A DNA stretch of 64,000 bases from Microcella sp. (GTDB lineage: Bacteria; Actinomycetota; Actinomycetes; Actinomycetales; Microbacteriaceae), in contig NZ_JAHHDS010000003.1 of the NCBI RefSeq assembly GCF_019739195.1, positions 434,001-498,000 of the forward strand, in the 5' to 3' direction. Each line of letters opens with the position of its first letter. The first letter of the stretch is position 1. The position numbers and the translations under genes were made by a program. The notes under the pieces are model-generated. The model was not told the origin of the DNA and did no database searches. It saw only the letters and a program-made list of their open reading frames with translations. Below, in pieces: positions 54,001 to 61,799 of the stretch.

Positions 54001-56912
54001 GGGTTGCGCGCACCCTCGAGCCGGGGACTGATGCCGACCCGCACGAGGCCGGTCGACCGGGCACCGAGCGCGTCGACCACGGTGTAGCGGAACTCGTCGG
54101 TGCCCGCCGCGTAGCTGCCCGCCTGGTAGTCGATGAAGTCGAGGCCGGTCTCCACGACCGAGCCCTTCTGCGGGCTCGACTCCTGCCCGATCACCTGCAC
54201 CGAGTCTCCATCGGGATCCATGCCGTCGACGGGAATCGCGATGCGCACGGTGTCTCCCGCGATCACCCGGGCGGTGACCGTGCGGGTAATGGGCGCCTGG
54301 TTGGTCGCCTCGTTGACCTCGCGCACGCTGATGCGCACCGTCGCCTGCGCACGCTCTTGCCCGAGCGGCCCGAGCACCTCGTACACGGCCGTGAAGTCTC
54401 CGGGCTGGTCGGGGGCGAGGTAGCGCAGACGGTCGCCCGCGACGAAGAGCAGACCCGAGTCTCCCGTAAGGCCCTGCACCAGCACAGGGTTGAGGGTGAT
54501 CGGCTCGTCGTCAGGATGCTCGTCGTTCGCCAGCACCGGAATGCTCACCGCGTCACCGACGCGCACCGTGATCGTGTCGTCGATCGCAACGGGAGGCTGC
54601 AGGCGATCGGGGCGCGGAATCTCGATCACGGTGATCGTGCCCGTCGACTCGGCGAGCCCGTTGCTGATGCGGTACTCGACCGACTGCGGGCCAGTCAGCG
54701 GGCGGCCGAGTGAGATGCGCACATCGCGCTGATCGAGCACTTCTGCCCGCATGCCGCTCGCCGGAGAGATGCCGACAACGCCCGTGACGACGAGCACGCC
54801 ACCGGCGGGGTCGATATCGGCGCTCGCGACGGCGATGGTCGCGCTGCTCAGCGTGCGAACGAAAAGCGTCTTCGGCACCGTGATCGGTGCCGAGCCCGCC
54901 TCAGGCGGCGCAGCGACGTCGACTCTGACGATGCCGGTCGCCGTCGTCGTTCCATCGGTCACCACGTACTCGAGGTAGTGCGTGCGCACCTCGAGGCTCG
55001 AGAAGCGGAACACTCCGCGATCGAGGCTCGGGGTGATCGTTGCACCGCTCTTCTCCGGCACGGCCGACAAGCGGACGGTGCCGTTGCCGCCCCGCACGTG
55101 CACGAGAGGTTCGATGCGCACTTCTTGACCGGCGTAGGCCAGCACGACGAACGGCTCGGCGATGATGGGCGTCTGGCCAGCAGGGCGCACTGTCACAGCG
55201 AGCTCACCGAGGCCGACGGCCGCGCCGTCGCTGACCGCGAGCACGACCGTGCGCAGCTCGCCGACTCCTCCGCTCTCGGCGAAGGTCACACGACCGTCGG
55301 GCCGGAAGGTGGCACGGTCGGGAGGCGCGACCGTGGCCTGCTCGAGATAGATGGGGTCTCCGTCGGGGTCGATCCAGTCGCCGAGCACCGCCGAGGTCGC
55401 CGTACTGCCCTGCGCGACCGTCGTCTTGCTGACCCTGGCCTGCACGGGCGGCGAGTTCTCGCCCGCGCTGCGCACCGTGACCGTCACGATCGCGGTGTCA
55501 GACCCGCCGCGGCCGTCGGTGATCGTGTACGCGAAGGCGATGCTTCCGGCCGCCGAGCTCTCCAGCGTGAGCTGCAGAAGTTGCCCGTCGGCGATGACAT
55601 CGAGCCTGCCGACGCGCTCATCGAGTTGATCGACCTCGCTGATCACGAGCACGTCGCCATTCGGATCACTGTCGTTGAGCAGCACGGGCAGGGTGCTCGC
55701 GCGGCCCGGTCGAGCACCGAACTCATCATCGAGAGCCACGGGCGGCTGCTGCGTGCGCTCCAGCTCGGGTGGAGTGTCCAGCAGGTCGACCTGCTGTTCA
55801 CGCTCATCTTCTTCATCGACGATGAGCTCGTCCCAGTTGTCGATCAAACGGCCGTCGTCCTGAACCGCCCATGCGGCTCCTGCGCCTCGATCGTTGAGCA
55901 CGACGCGGTCATCGCGAACGACGTGCACGAGTTCGCCCGCCGCTGGCACCTGATCGAGCACGAGTTGCTGCACGGTCGAGCCGCACCGTCGCCACGCGAG
56001 GCCGTCGGTCCAGGCCGCGTACGAGCATCCGTCGACGGTGACCGGGGGTGCCGGGCTCCCCTGGCGATCGATGACGATCTCGTCGAGCGAACCGCTGTCA
56101 AGCGCGACCGACACGAGCCCTCCCCGGTGGGCAACAAGCAGCGCCTCCGCGTCGTCGCTGGGCTCGGCCAGCACGGGCGCCGCGCCGGGCGGAATGACCG
56201 TCGACAGGTCAATGACCCCTGCCTCGGTGTGCAGCAGCCGGGTCGCGACCTCGAGCACGGCCCAGCGCCCCTGCGCGATGCTGACCTGCACCTCGGCGGT
56301 CTGCGGCAGATCGATCGACCACGTCGCGTCGACGCGATCGGCGCGATCAGGTGCGACCCGGTAGACCTCGCCCAGACCCGGTGACACGGCGACGAGGCCC
56401 AGACGATCGGTCGTCGCGATCGCGCTGCGAGGCCCGAACTGGAACGCGGCCACGGTCGCCGGATCGAAAGACTCGAAGGCCGGCCGCGGCGTGACCCAGG
56501 TTTCTCCTGTGCCGGCGCTGTGCACCACGACCGAGGCCGCTGCGAGGGCAACCGTGGGCTCGTCCGGCGGCAGTGCCACAGACTCGACGACCTCGGATCG
56601 AGCCGCGTCGACCACCTCAGCCGTGGCGTTCGCCTCGTCGATGATGATCACATCAGTTCCCCGCTGCAGCACGCTGAGCCGCGACCCTTCACCCGGAATC
56701 ACCGAATCGAGCATGCCGATCTGCACATTGGCTCTGCCGATTGCCTGGCGGTCTTCGTTGACCACCCACACCGCTCCATCGTTGAGATCGAGGCGCTGCG
56801 ATTCGAACCCGGCCGAGATGATCGCGATCGTCGCGACGACCGTCGCCACAACGCCCGTGCTGACAGCGGTCAGAGCAACGGAGCGGTGGCGGGAGAACCA
56901 GCGGCGGATCAT
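50997..56912 (-). CDS. Giant surface protein with Ig/cadherin-like repeats and fibronectin III domains
   Basis: 1971 residues. One N-terminal membrane segment (about 13-35) after RRWFSRHR, with no signal peptidase site, so probably anchored with the rest outside. Residues ~40-370 look like a beta-propeller-type region. From ~388 to ~1465 there are many tandem-95/Big-type units of the form PPVA-DD...G...IPVLxND-DPDGD-L (for example near 390, 490, 775, 870, 965 and 1400). From ~1467 to ~1790 lie three fibronectin III domains, then a last beta domain. No LPxTG or C-terminal anchor. Likely adhesion, cell-wall binding or a structural partner of the kinase, whose own ectodomain is fibronectin-like. 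Confidence 0.85.
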   Translation of the reverse strand: MIRRWFSRHRSVALTAVSTGVVATVVATIAIISAGFESQRLDLNDGAVWVVNEDRQAIGRANVQIGMLDSVIPGEGSRLSVLQRGTDVIIIDEANATAEVVDAARSEVVESVALPPDEPTVALAAASVVVHSAGTGETWVTPRPAFESFDPATVAAFQFGPRSAIATTDRLGLVAVSPGLGEVYRVAPDRADRVDATWSIDLPQTAEVQVSIAQGRWAVLEVATRLLHTEAGVIDLSTVIPPGAAPVLAEPSDDAEALLVAHRGGLVSVALDSGSLDEIVIDRQGSPAPPVTVDGCSYAAWTDGLAWRRCGSTVQQLVLDQVPAAGELVHVVRDDRVVLNDRGAGAAWAVQDDGRLIDNWDELIVDEEDEREQQVDLLDTPPELERTQQPPVALDDEFGARPGRASTLPVLLNDSDPNGDVLVISEVDQLDERVGRLDVIADGQLLQLTLESSAAGSIAFAYTITDGRGGSDTAIVTVTVRSAGENSPPVQARVSKTTVAQGSTATSAVLGDWIDPDGDPIYLEQATVAPPDRATFRPDGRVTFAESGGVGELRTVVLAVSDGAAVGLGELAVTVRPAGQTPIIAEPFVVLAYAGQEVRIEPLVHVRGGNGTVRLSAVPEKSGATITPSLDRGVFRFSSLEVRTHYLEYVVTDGTTTATGIVRVDVAAPPEAGSAPITVPKTLFVRTLSSATIAVASADIDPAGGVLVVTGVVGISPASGMRAEVLDQRDVRISLGRPLTGPQSVEYRISNGLAESTGTITVIEIPRPDRLQPPVAIDDTITVRVGDAVSIPVLANDEHPDDEPITLNPVLVQGLTGDSGLLFVAGDRLRYLAPDQPGDFTAVYEVLGPLGQERAQATVRISVREVNEATNQAPITRTVTARVIAGDTVRIAIPVDGMDPDGDSVQVIGQESSPQKGSVVETGLDFIDYQAGSYAAGTDEFRYTVVDALGARSTGLVRVGISPRLEGARNPVANDDQVLIRPGFRVLVPVLENDTDPDGTALTVTGIEANDEAVVAEVVDGQFVRVTPPSTPGQYGLVYTIENELAGASQAFVTVTVGPDAPLSAPVARDTVLSLTDILDRDEIAVDVLARVFFAEGDVSDLGLQLVPGYESGASVQPDRRVLVTVGEQRQIIPFQVVHPADPDVRSTAFIWVPGTDDALPQLDRRAERVEVISEETVTIDINDYVLAVGGASVRLTDSATVSATQSNGDGLVVDDDTLRFTSADLYFGPASLTFEVTDGESADDPEGRVATIVLPIDVTPRENQPPALVGATLELEPGQERLLDLVRVTAYPYPDDVDELAYSIIDGPTPGLEVELSGQSLLVRVPPSTPRGSTTGVTLGVRDDAAQGTAGRIQVSVVASTRPLARPAPDAIIAPRGETTTIRVLDNDQATNPFPGQPLRVVDVRGLDQGSLPAGVSIVPSADGQTLLATISETAAPIDTNLEYQVADATADPERLVWGAVRISVQDVPDPVTSLRVQSYANRSLTIAWSPGASNNAPIERFDATVTRVSDGSSTTTSCPSSPCSVPTPGNGPDNRVRVSVIAVNAQGPSAPTAIAEAVWSDLVPPAPTIVGVSPLDGGLRIGWSKPGQDSAASPIRSYRITVGSVSRTLTVSADDAIGTVYWLNVVDAGALANGTSYSVSVSARNDSFEPLTSWNAATTSGVPAGAPLALTAPSAVGSTTESGSGDNSVSVSWNGAFAANGRSITAYYLWISSSGTAPACTVTGVESGEPTHSPPSGVTQFAPTSTSTVVDGLAVDTTYRVVVYAYNGQGCTASAEVTATPRPRPTAVSGITTTGPEAVDTGRWDFRLTGVSTAGGDPVDVVQYQLVDAVSLAPIGDVSAPTALPILLTAGGLQYGRDLAVEVRGCRQYEELLCGAWSSAIAVGVAVRIDPSVTITESGGPPDDRIVEIAWTPMDAGAYSSVGYECLGGIVQGDPATSPCTIAADPPDDPRLVITVTVGSLTYTREYRP

Positions 56913-56916
56913 CCGC

Positions 56917-58323
56917 TCACTCCCCCACCGTCTCGGCGCACTTCTCGTCGCTCGGCTGACCCAGTCGGCCTTCGCGAACGACGCGCACGGTCACGCAGAC
57001 TCGGTCGCCAGGATTCGCCGCCACCACGAACTCGCTGCTGCGCTGGAAAGCCTCGGAGCCGTCGGAGAGCTGCACCTGGTAGGTGTCTCCGACCGCGAGT
57101 CCCGGGTCGGACCACGAGAACACGATCGCCGAGCCGTCGAGCTGCGCGTCGACGTTGGCGACGCGCGGCAGCTCGCGGTCTCCTCCCTGGATCGCCAGCA
57201 GGGTCGCCGTCGCTCCGAGCGCGATGACACCGAGCGACACCAGCACGAGCACGGCGGCGATCAGTCTCGTTCGGCGTGCCGATGCGGTCGCCGCCGTGGG
57301 TGCCTCATCGGGAGTCTCGGCGAAGGGTGCGGCGATGGCGGCCGCGCTGCGACGTCGTCGACGACGATCGGCCGCCGACCCTGGCGCTCGCGGCGAGACG
57401 GCGCGCACGATCGTGCGGTCACCCGGGTCGCCGATGGTCGCGAGCGCCCAGTCGTCCATGGCGACATCGGCTTGAGTCGTGACAAGACCGAGCTCGGCCT
57501 CGACGCGCTGCAGGTCGCGCACCAACTCGAGCATCGACTGCTGCCGCTGCTCAGGATTGCGTTTCATCGAGCGCTTGAGCACGGCCTCGAGCGACGCCGG
57601 CACGTCGTCGCGGTCGATCGACGGCACGCGTGCGCGGGCGATGCGCCCGATGAGGTCGTCGGCTTTGTTCGAACCGTCGAGCACTTCGAAGGGCGAGCGG
57701 CCGGCCAACAGAGTGAACAGGGTCGCACCGAGAGACCACACCTCGCTCTGCACCGAGCCCGACGTGTCGTCGAGCAGCACTTCGGGCGCCGACCACGGAA
57801 TCGACATGCCGACGCTGTCGGTCGAGCCGGCCGAGCCCAGGGTCGAGGCGATGCCGAAGTCGCTGAGTACCGGATGCCCGTAGGCGGTGGTGAGAATGTT
57901 CGACGGCTTGATGTCGCGGTGCAGAACTCCGCTGCGGTGGGCTGTCTCAATCGCGCTGCCGATCTGCACGCCGATGCGCAGCACGTCAGCGACCGGAATC
58001 TGCTCGGTACGGTACCTCGCGCCGAGCTTCGCCGAGCAGAGCTCCATGACGAGATAGGGGCGGCCGTCTGCCGAGATGCTCGCCTGATAGACCGTCAAGA
58101 TGCCCGGGTGCGACGACAACTGCGCCATGAGGTTCGCCTCAACCTGGAACATCTGCCGCACCTGATCGGTCACGACGGCCGAGAGCAGCACTTTGACCGC
58201 CACCTGCCGCCGCGGCATGTTCTGCTCGTACAGGAAGACGTCGGCGAAGCCACCACTGCCCAGCAGGCGAACGTGACTGAATCCGGGCAGCACAGGAGGT
58301 TCCGACGGTCGGCGTTGCGCCAT
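56917..58323 (-). CDS. Membrane Ser/Thr protein kinase with fibronectin-like ectodomain
   Basis: 468 residues. Cytoplasmic kinase domain (about 14-275): glycine loop LGSGGFADVFL, Lys in VAVKVL, catalytic HRDIKPSNIL, SDFGIAS and APEVLL. A juxtamembrane Arg-rich stretch (about 320-330) precedes one membrane segment (about 346-370), followed by an extracellular ~95-residue domain with IVFSWSDPGLAVGDTYQVQL, fibronectin III-like. There are no PASTA repeats, so it is not PknB. ATG follows AAGGGGGG; a TACACT box at 58364-58369 may give an internal promoter. Would phosphorylate FHA-binding partners. Confidence 0.92.
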   Translation of the reverse strand: MAQRRPSEPPVLPGFSHVRLLGSGGFADVFLYEQNMPRRQVAVKVLLSAVVTDQVRQMFQVEANLMAQLSSHPGILTVYQASISADGRPYLVMELCSAKLGARYRTEQIPVADVLRIGVQIGSAIETAHRSGVLHRDIKPSNILTTAYGHPVLSDFGIASTLGSAGSTDSVGMSIPWSAPEVLLDDTSGSVQSEVWSLGATLFTLLAGRSPFEVLDGSNKADDLIGRIARARVPSIDRDDVPASLEAVLKRSMKRNPEQRQQSMLELVRDLQRVEAELGLVTTQADVAMDDWALATIGDPGDRTIVRAVSPRAPGSAADRRRRRRSAAAIAAPFAETPDEAPTAATASARRTRLIAAVLVLVSLGVIALGATATLLAIQGGDRELPRVANVDAQLDGSAIVFSWSDPGLAVGDTYQVQLSDGSEAFQRSSEFVVAANPGDRVCVTVRVVREGRLGQPSDEKCAETVGE

Positions 58324-58382
58324 GGAATCCCCCCTTCCGCAGCGAGCCCGCAGCTATCTCCTCAGTGTAGAGAGTGGGCGGG

Positions 58383-59168
58383 TCAGGCGTCGGGAGCGTG
58401 CACCACGTCGACGACGATCACGGTGATGTTGTCGCGTCCGCCCTGCGCGAGCGCAGCATCCACCAGCGCGTTCGCCGTCTCTCGAGCGCTCAGCCTCGCG
58501 GCGAGGTGAAGACGCAGTCGCTCGAGCGGTACTTCTTTCGTGAGACCGTCAGAGCACAGCAGCAGGCGCATCCCCGACTGCAACGGCAAGAGAGTCATGT
58601 CGATCTCGGGCTCGATCGAGAACCCGACGGCGCGCGTGATGACGTTGGCCTCGGGATGGTTGTCGGCCTGATCGGCGTTCAACTGCCCAGCGTCGACCAT
58701 CTCTTGCACGAGCGAGTGGTCGGTGGTCACTTGCGTGAGCTCGTTGCCGACGAACCTGTAGACGCGGGAGTCGCCGACGTTGAAGACCGTGAGCATCGCG
58801 CGGCCGTCGACAAGCGAGAGCGCAGCGCCGGTGACGGTGGTACCGATGCCGAGATCGGCTTCGTCGAGCTGATGGATATCCCAGGTCGCGAGGTTGAGCG
58901 CATCGACGATCGCGGCGGCCTCGATGAACTCGGTGTCGACAGAGGCCTGCAGGCGCCGCACGACGGCATCGCTCGCCCGGTCGCCGTGCGAGTGCCCGCC
59001 CATGCCATCGGCCACGGCGAAGAGCGGCACGTCGGCGAGGTAACTGTCTTCATTGGCCGTGCGGCGGTATCCCGTATGCGTCACGCCATGCCACGACAGC
59101 TCGATCGCCTCGCCGTGGTCGGGCATCGTCACGATGTGACGAACGCTGCTGCGGCCGAGGGCGGTCAC
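58383..59168 (-). CDS. PP2C-family Ser/Thr protein phosphatase
   Basis: 261 residues. PP2C metal-binding motifs: NEDSYLADVPLFAVADGMGGHSHGDRAS (about 39-66), NVGDSRVYRF (about 128-137), LLCSDGLTKEV (about 204-214) and GGRDNITVIVVDV near the C-terminus. Soluble; reverses the action of the kinase encoded 59 bases downstream. GTG start follows GGAG with a 7-base spacer. The kinase-phosphatase-FHA trio is a complete phosphorylation switch. Confidence 0.94.
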   Translation of the reverse strand: MTALGRSSVRHIVTMPDHGEAIELSWHGVTHTGYRRTANEDSYLADVPLFAVADGMGGHSHGDRASDAVVRRLQASVDTEFIEAAAIVDALNLATWDIHQLDEADLGIGTTVTGAALSLVDGRAMLTVFNVGDSRVYRFVGNELTQVTTDHSLVQEMVDAGQLNADQADNHPEANVITRAVGFSIEPEIDMTLLPLQSGMRLLLCSDGLTKEVPLERLRLHLAARLSARETANALVDAALAQGGRDNITVIVVDVVHAPDA

Positions 59169-59217
59169 GATGGGCTCCGAGTCTCTGGGCGAAGGGTGGG
59201 GTGCGGGGCGGGCGAGC

Positions 59218-59688
59218 TCAGCCGCTGGTCGGATCGCCCTCGCTCACGAAGTCGAGCTCGACCCCGTCTGCCAGCGCGATGACCGCGTCAGAGAGCACCG
59301 CGATCGACTCGCCGCGACGCAGGCGTCGTGATGCCCCCGAAGCCCAGTGTACGACCACGCCGTTGGTCGACCCGAGGTCGTGAACGACGAGTGTCTCGCC
59401 GACCTGCTCGACGCGCACGTGGCGTGCCGATACCTCGCCCCGATCGGCAGGGATGGCAACGCGCCGAGGCGCGGGGTGCTCGTCGATGCGGCTGAGGCTC
59501 GGGTTTCGGCCGATGTCGACCGGCCGGTCGAGCGCGACGACCGTCGAGGTACCCCGCACCCTCACCGACCACTGCACCGTCGGCTCGGGCCCTGACTCGC
59601 CACCGCCGGGCAACGGCCGCGCGATCGGAGGCGCCGGCTCGACGAGCCGAATGATGGTGTCGTCGAGATCGCCGCTCTCAGTCGCCAC
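59218..59688 (-). CDS. FHA-domain protein, first gene of kinase-FHA operon
   Basis: 156 residues. Disordered N-terminus with DDTIIRL (a possible phosphothreonine site) and Pro/Gly-rich stretch, then an FHA domain (about 45-150): VDIGRNPSL, VSARHVRVEQ, VHDLGSTNGVVV, which are the Gly-Arg, Ser-x-x-His and Asn residues that bind phosphothreonine. Could read the kinase output, like GarA-type proteins, but it lacks other domains. 27 bases after the end of the aldehyde dehydrogenase gene on the same strand. Confidence 0.92.
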   Translation of the reverse strand: MATESGDLDDTIIRLVEPAPPIARPLPGGGESGPEPTVQWSVRVRGTSTVVALDRPVDIGRNPSLSRIDEHPAPRRVAIPADRGEVSARHVRVEQVGETLVVHDLGSTNGVVVHWASGASRRLRRGESIAVLSDAVIALADGVELDFVSEGDPTSG

Positions 59689-59715
59689 GATCGCTCCCCC
59701 CGCCGCGCAGCTGCG

Positions 59716-61152
59716 CTATCCGCCGATGTACGACATCACGTGCTTGACGCGCGTGTAATCTTCGAAGCCGTAGTGCGACAGGTCTTTGCCGTAGCCGGAG
59801 TGCTTGAAGCCGCCGTGCGGCATGTCGCTCACGAAGGGAATGTGCGTGTTGATCCACACGCAGCCGAAGTCGAGGTCGCGGCTGAACCGCATCGCGCGGC
59901 CGTGGTCGCTTGTCCACACCGAGGCGGCGAGGGCGTAACGCACTCCGTTCGCGAGCGCGAGCGCCTCTTCTTCGGTGCGGAAGGTCTGCACCGTGAGCAC
60001 GGGCCCGAAGATCTCCTCCTGCACCGCCTCGTCGTCCTGCCGCATGCCCGTCACGATCGTCGCCGGCCAGAAATAGCCGACGTCTCCCTGTCGAGCGCCG
60101 CCCGTCACGATCTGCGCGTGCTCGGGCAGCCGGTCGACGATGCCGCTGACCCTCTCCAGCTGATGTGCGTTGTTCAGGGGGCCGTAGAGCATGCCATCCT
60201 CGCGCGGGCCGCCGGTGCGGCCATGACTGCGAGCGCGCTCGACGAGCGCCGCGACGAGCTCGTCGTGCACCGACTCGTGCACGATGACGCGGGTCGCCGC
60301 CGTGCAGTCTTGACCGCCGTTGAAGTAGGCGGCGAGCACGAGACCCTCGGCGACCTTCTGCGGGTCGGCATCGGCGAACACGAGCGCGGGCGCCTTGCCG
60401 CCGAGTTCGAGGTGCACGCGCTTCAGGTCGCTCGCGGCGGCTTTCGCGACCTCCATGCCCGCACGCACCGACCCGGTAATCGCCACCATCTGGGGTGTGG
60501 GGTGCTGCAGCAGAGCCGCGCCTGTGGTGCGATCACCGAGAACGACATTGAGAACGCCGGGGGGCAGGATGCCCGCCGCGAGCTCGGCGAGGCGCACCGT
60601 GGCGAGCGGTGTCGTGTCTGAGGGCTTGAGCACCACGGTATTGCCCGCCGCGATGGCCGGCGCGATCTTCCAGATGGCCATGTTGAGCGGATAGTTCCAG
60701 GGCGTCACCTGCCCGATGACGCCGATCGGCTCTCGCCGCACGAACGACGTGTGGTCGGCAAGGTACTCACCGGCCGAGCGGCCGTCGAGATCGCGTGCCG
60801 CTCCGGCGAAGAAGCGCAGTTGGTCGATCGACTGATCGATCTCGTCGGCGACGAGCGTCGCTCGCGGCTTGCCGGTATCTCGCGACTCGAGGTCGGCGAA
60901 TTCTTCGGCATGGTCGGCCATGGCGTCGGCGAGGCGGAACAGTGCGAGCTGACGTTCGGCCGGAGTAGTGCGCCCCCATGAGCGAAACGCTGAGTCAGCA
61001 GCGGCGTAGGCGGCATCGATCTCGGCCGGTGTGCTGACCGGCGCGTGGGCATAGACCTGCTCAGTCGCGGGGTCGATCAGCTCGAGGTGGGTCTCGGCCG
61101 CGCTCGGCACGGCCTCGCCCCCGATCACGTTGTGCAGAGTGCGTACGGTCAT
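59716..61152 (-). CDS. Aldehyde dehydrogenase, gamma-aminobutyraldehyde dehydrogenase-like
   Basis: 478 residues. NAD(P)-dependent ALDH: TPWNYPLNMAIWKIAPAIAAGNTVVLKPSD, catalytic Glu in LELGGKAP, nucleophile Cys in FNGGQDCTAATRV, EIFGPVLTV and the C-terminal GFKHSGYGKDLSHYGFEDYTRVKHVM. The C-terminal pattern and context (amine oxidase, aminotransferase) point to 4-aminobutanal or a related omega-amino aldehyde from polyamines. The frame opens at 61173; ATG at 61152 is chosen since TATTGT lies exactly 6 bases upstream. Divergent from the Lrp gene. Confidence 0.9.
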   Translation of the reverse strand: MTVRTLHNVIGGEAVPSAAETHLELIDPATEQVYAHAPVSTPAEIDAAYAAADSAFRSWGRTTPAERQLALFRLADAMADHAEEFADLESRDTGKPRATLVADEIDQSIDQLRFFAGAARDLDGRSAGEYLADHTSFVRREPIGVIGQVTPWNYPLNMAIWKIAPAIAAGNTVVLKPSDTTPLATVRLAELAAGILPPGVLNVVLGDRTTGAALLQHPTPQMVAITGSVRAGMEVAKAAASDLKRVHLELGGKAPALVFADADPQKVAEGLVLAAYFNGGQDCTAATRVIVHESVHDELVAALVERARSHGRTGGPREDGMLYGPLNNAHQLERVSGIVDRLPEHAQIVTGGARQGDVGYFWPATIVTGMRQDDEAVQEEIFGPVLTVQTFRTEEEALALANGVRYALAASVWTSDHGRAMRFSRDLDFGCVWINTHIPFVSDMPHGGFKHSGYGKDLSHYGFEDYTRVKHVMSYIGG

Positions 61153-61158
61153 GCCGAC

Positions 61159-61164
61159 ACAATA
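61159..61164 (-). promoter_or_regulatory. -10 box of leaderless promoter for aldehyde dehydrogenase
   Basis: Minus-strand TATTGT, 6 bases before ATG at 61152; faces the Lrp promoter 77 bases away, so Lrp could bind between the two. Confidence 0.5.
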
Positions 61165-61240
61165 GCGCGGCATCCGGGCTCGTGAAGGAGACCTGGCGAC
61201 GGATTTCGTCGTTCAAGACCCGCAATATCTGCGGAATCGC

Positions 61241-61269
61241 TTGTCAAGGCTGACGATCACTGACAGAAT
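61241..61269 (+). promoter_or_regulatory. Promoter for lrp-type regulator gene
   Basis: -35 TTGTCA (61241-61246), 17-base spacer, -10 CAGAAT (61264-61269), then 6 bases to ATG at 61276: the best-formed promoter seen in the window, again predicted leaderless. Confidence 0.6.
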
Positions 61270-61275
61270 CACCTC

Positions 61276-61743
61276 ATGGCCACCCGTTCCAAGCCCGTGC
61301 ACCTCGATGACGTCTCGAAAGCGATCGTCGAGCAGTTGCAGACGGATGGCCGCCGTTCGTACGCCGAGATCGGCAAGGCCGTCGGCCTGAGCGAGGCTGC
61401 CGTGCGCCAGCGGGTGCAGAAGCTCACCGACGCCGGCGTCATGCAGGTCGTGGCCGTGACCGACCCGATGCAGCTCGGCTTCTATCGGCAGGCCATGATC
61501 GGAGTGCGCGTCGTCGGCGACACCGCCCATGTGGCCGAGAAGCTCAGCAACATTCGCGCCGTCGACTACGTCGTGCTCACCGCGGGAAGCTTCGACATTC
61601 TCGCCGAGGTCGTGTGCGAGAACGACGACGACCTGATCGATCTGCTCAACCATCAGATCCGCACTATCGAGGGCGTGCACTCGACCGAGACATTCGTCTA
61701 TCTGCGCTTGCAGAAGCAGTTCTACAACTGGGGGACCCGATGA
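61276..61743 (+). CDS. Lrp/AsnC-family transcriptional regulator
   Basis: 155 residues. N-terminal helix-turn-helix (about 8-55: LDDVSKAIVEQLQTDGRRSYAEIGKAVGLSEAAVRQRVQKLTDAGVM) and C-terminal RAM/AsnC ligand domain (about 70-150: IGVRVVGDTAHVAEKL, VVLTAGSFDILAEVVCENDDDL). Family members sense amino acids or related amines. Flanking genes on both sides are polyamine catabolic, so it probably controls them. Overlaps the next reading frame at ATGA (61740-61743). Confidence 0.93.
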   Translation: MATRSKPVHLDDVSKAIVEQLQTDGRRSYAEIGKAVGLSEAAVRQRVQKLTDAGVMQVVAVTDPMQLGFYRQAMIGVRVVGDTAHVAEKLSNIRAVDYVVLTAGSFDILAEVVCENDDDLIDLLNHQIRTIEGVHSTETFVYLRLQKQFYNWGTR

Positions 61744-61799
61744 GCATTTTCCGCACCAAGAAGAACGCCAAGGCCCACAAGGCCGTGAAGGAGCACACC

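Noticed and set aside
42786-59688. A complete type VII (ESX) secretion locus
   Set aside because: Only the ATPase resembles EccC/EssC; no WXG100, EccB, EccD, EccE or mycosin gene was found.
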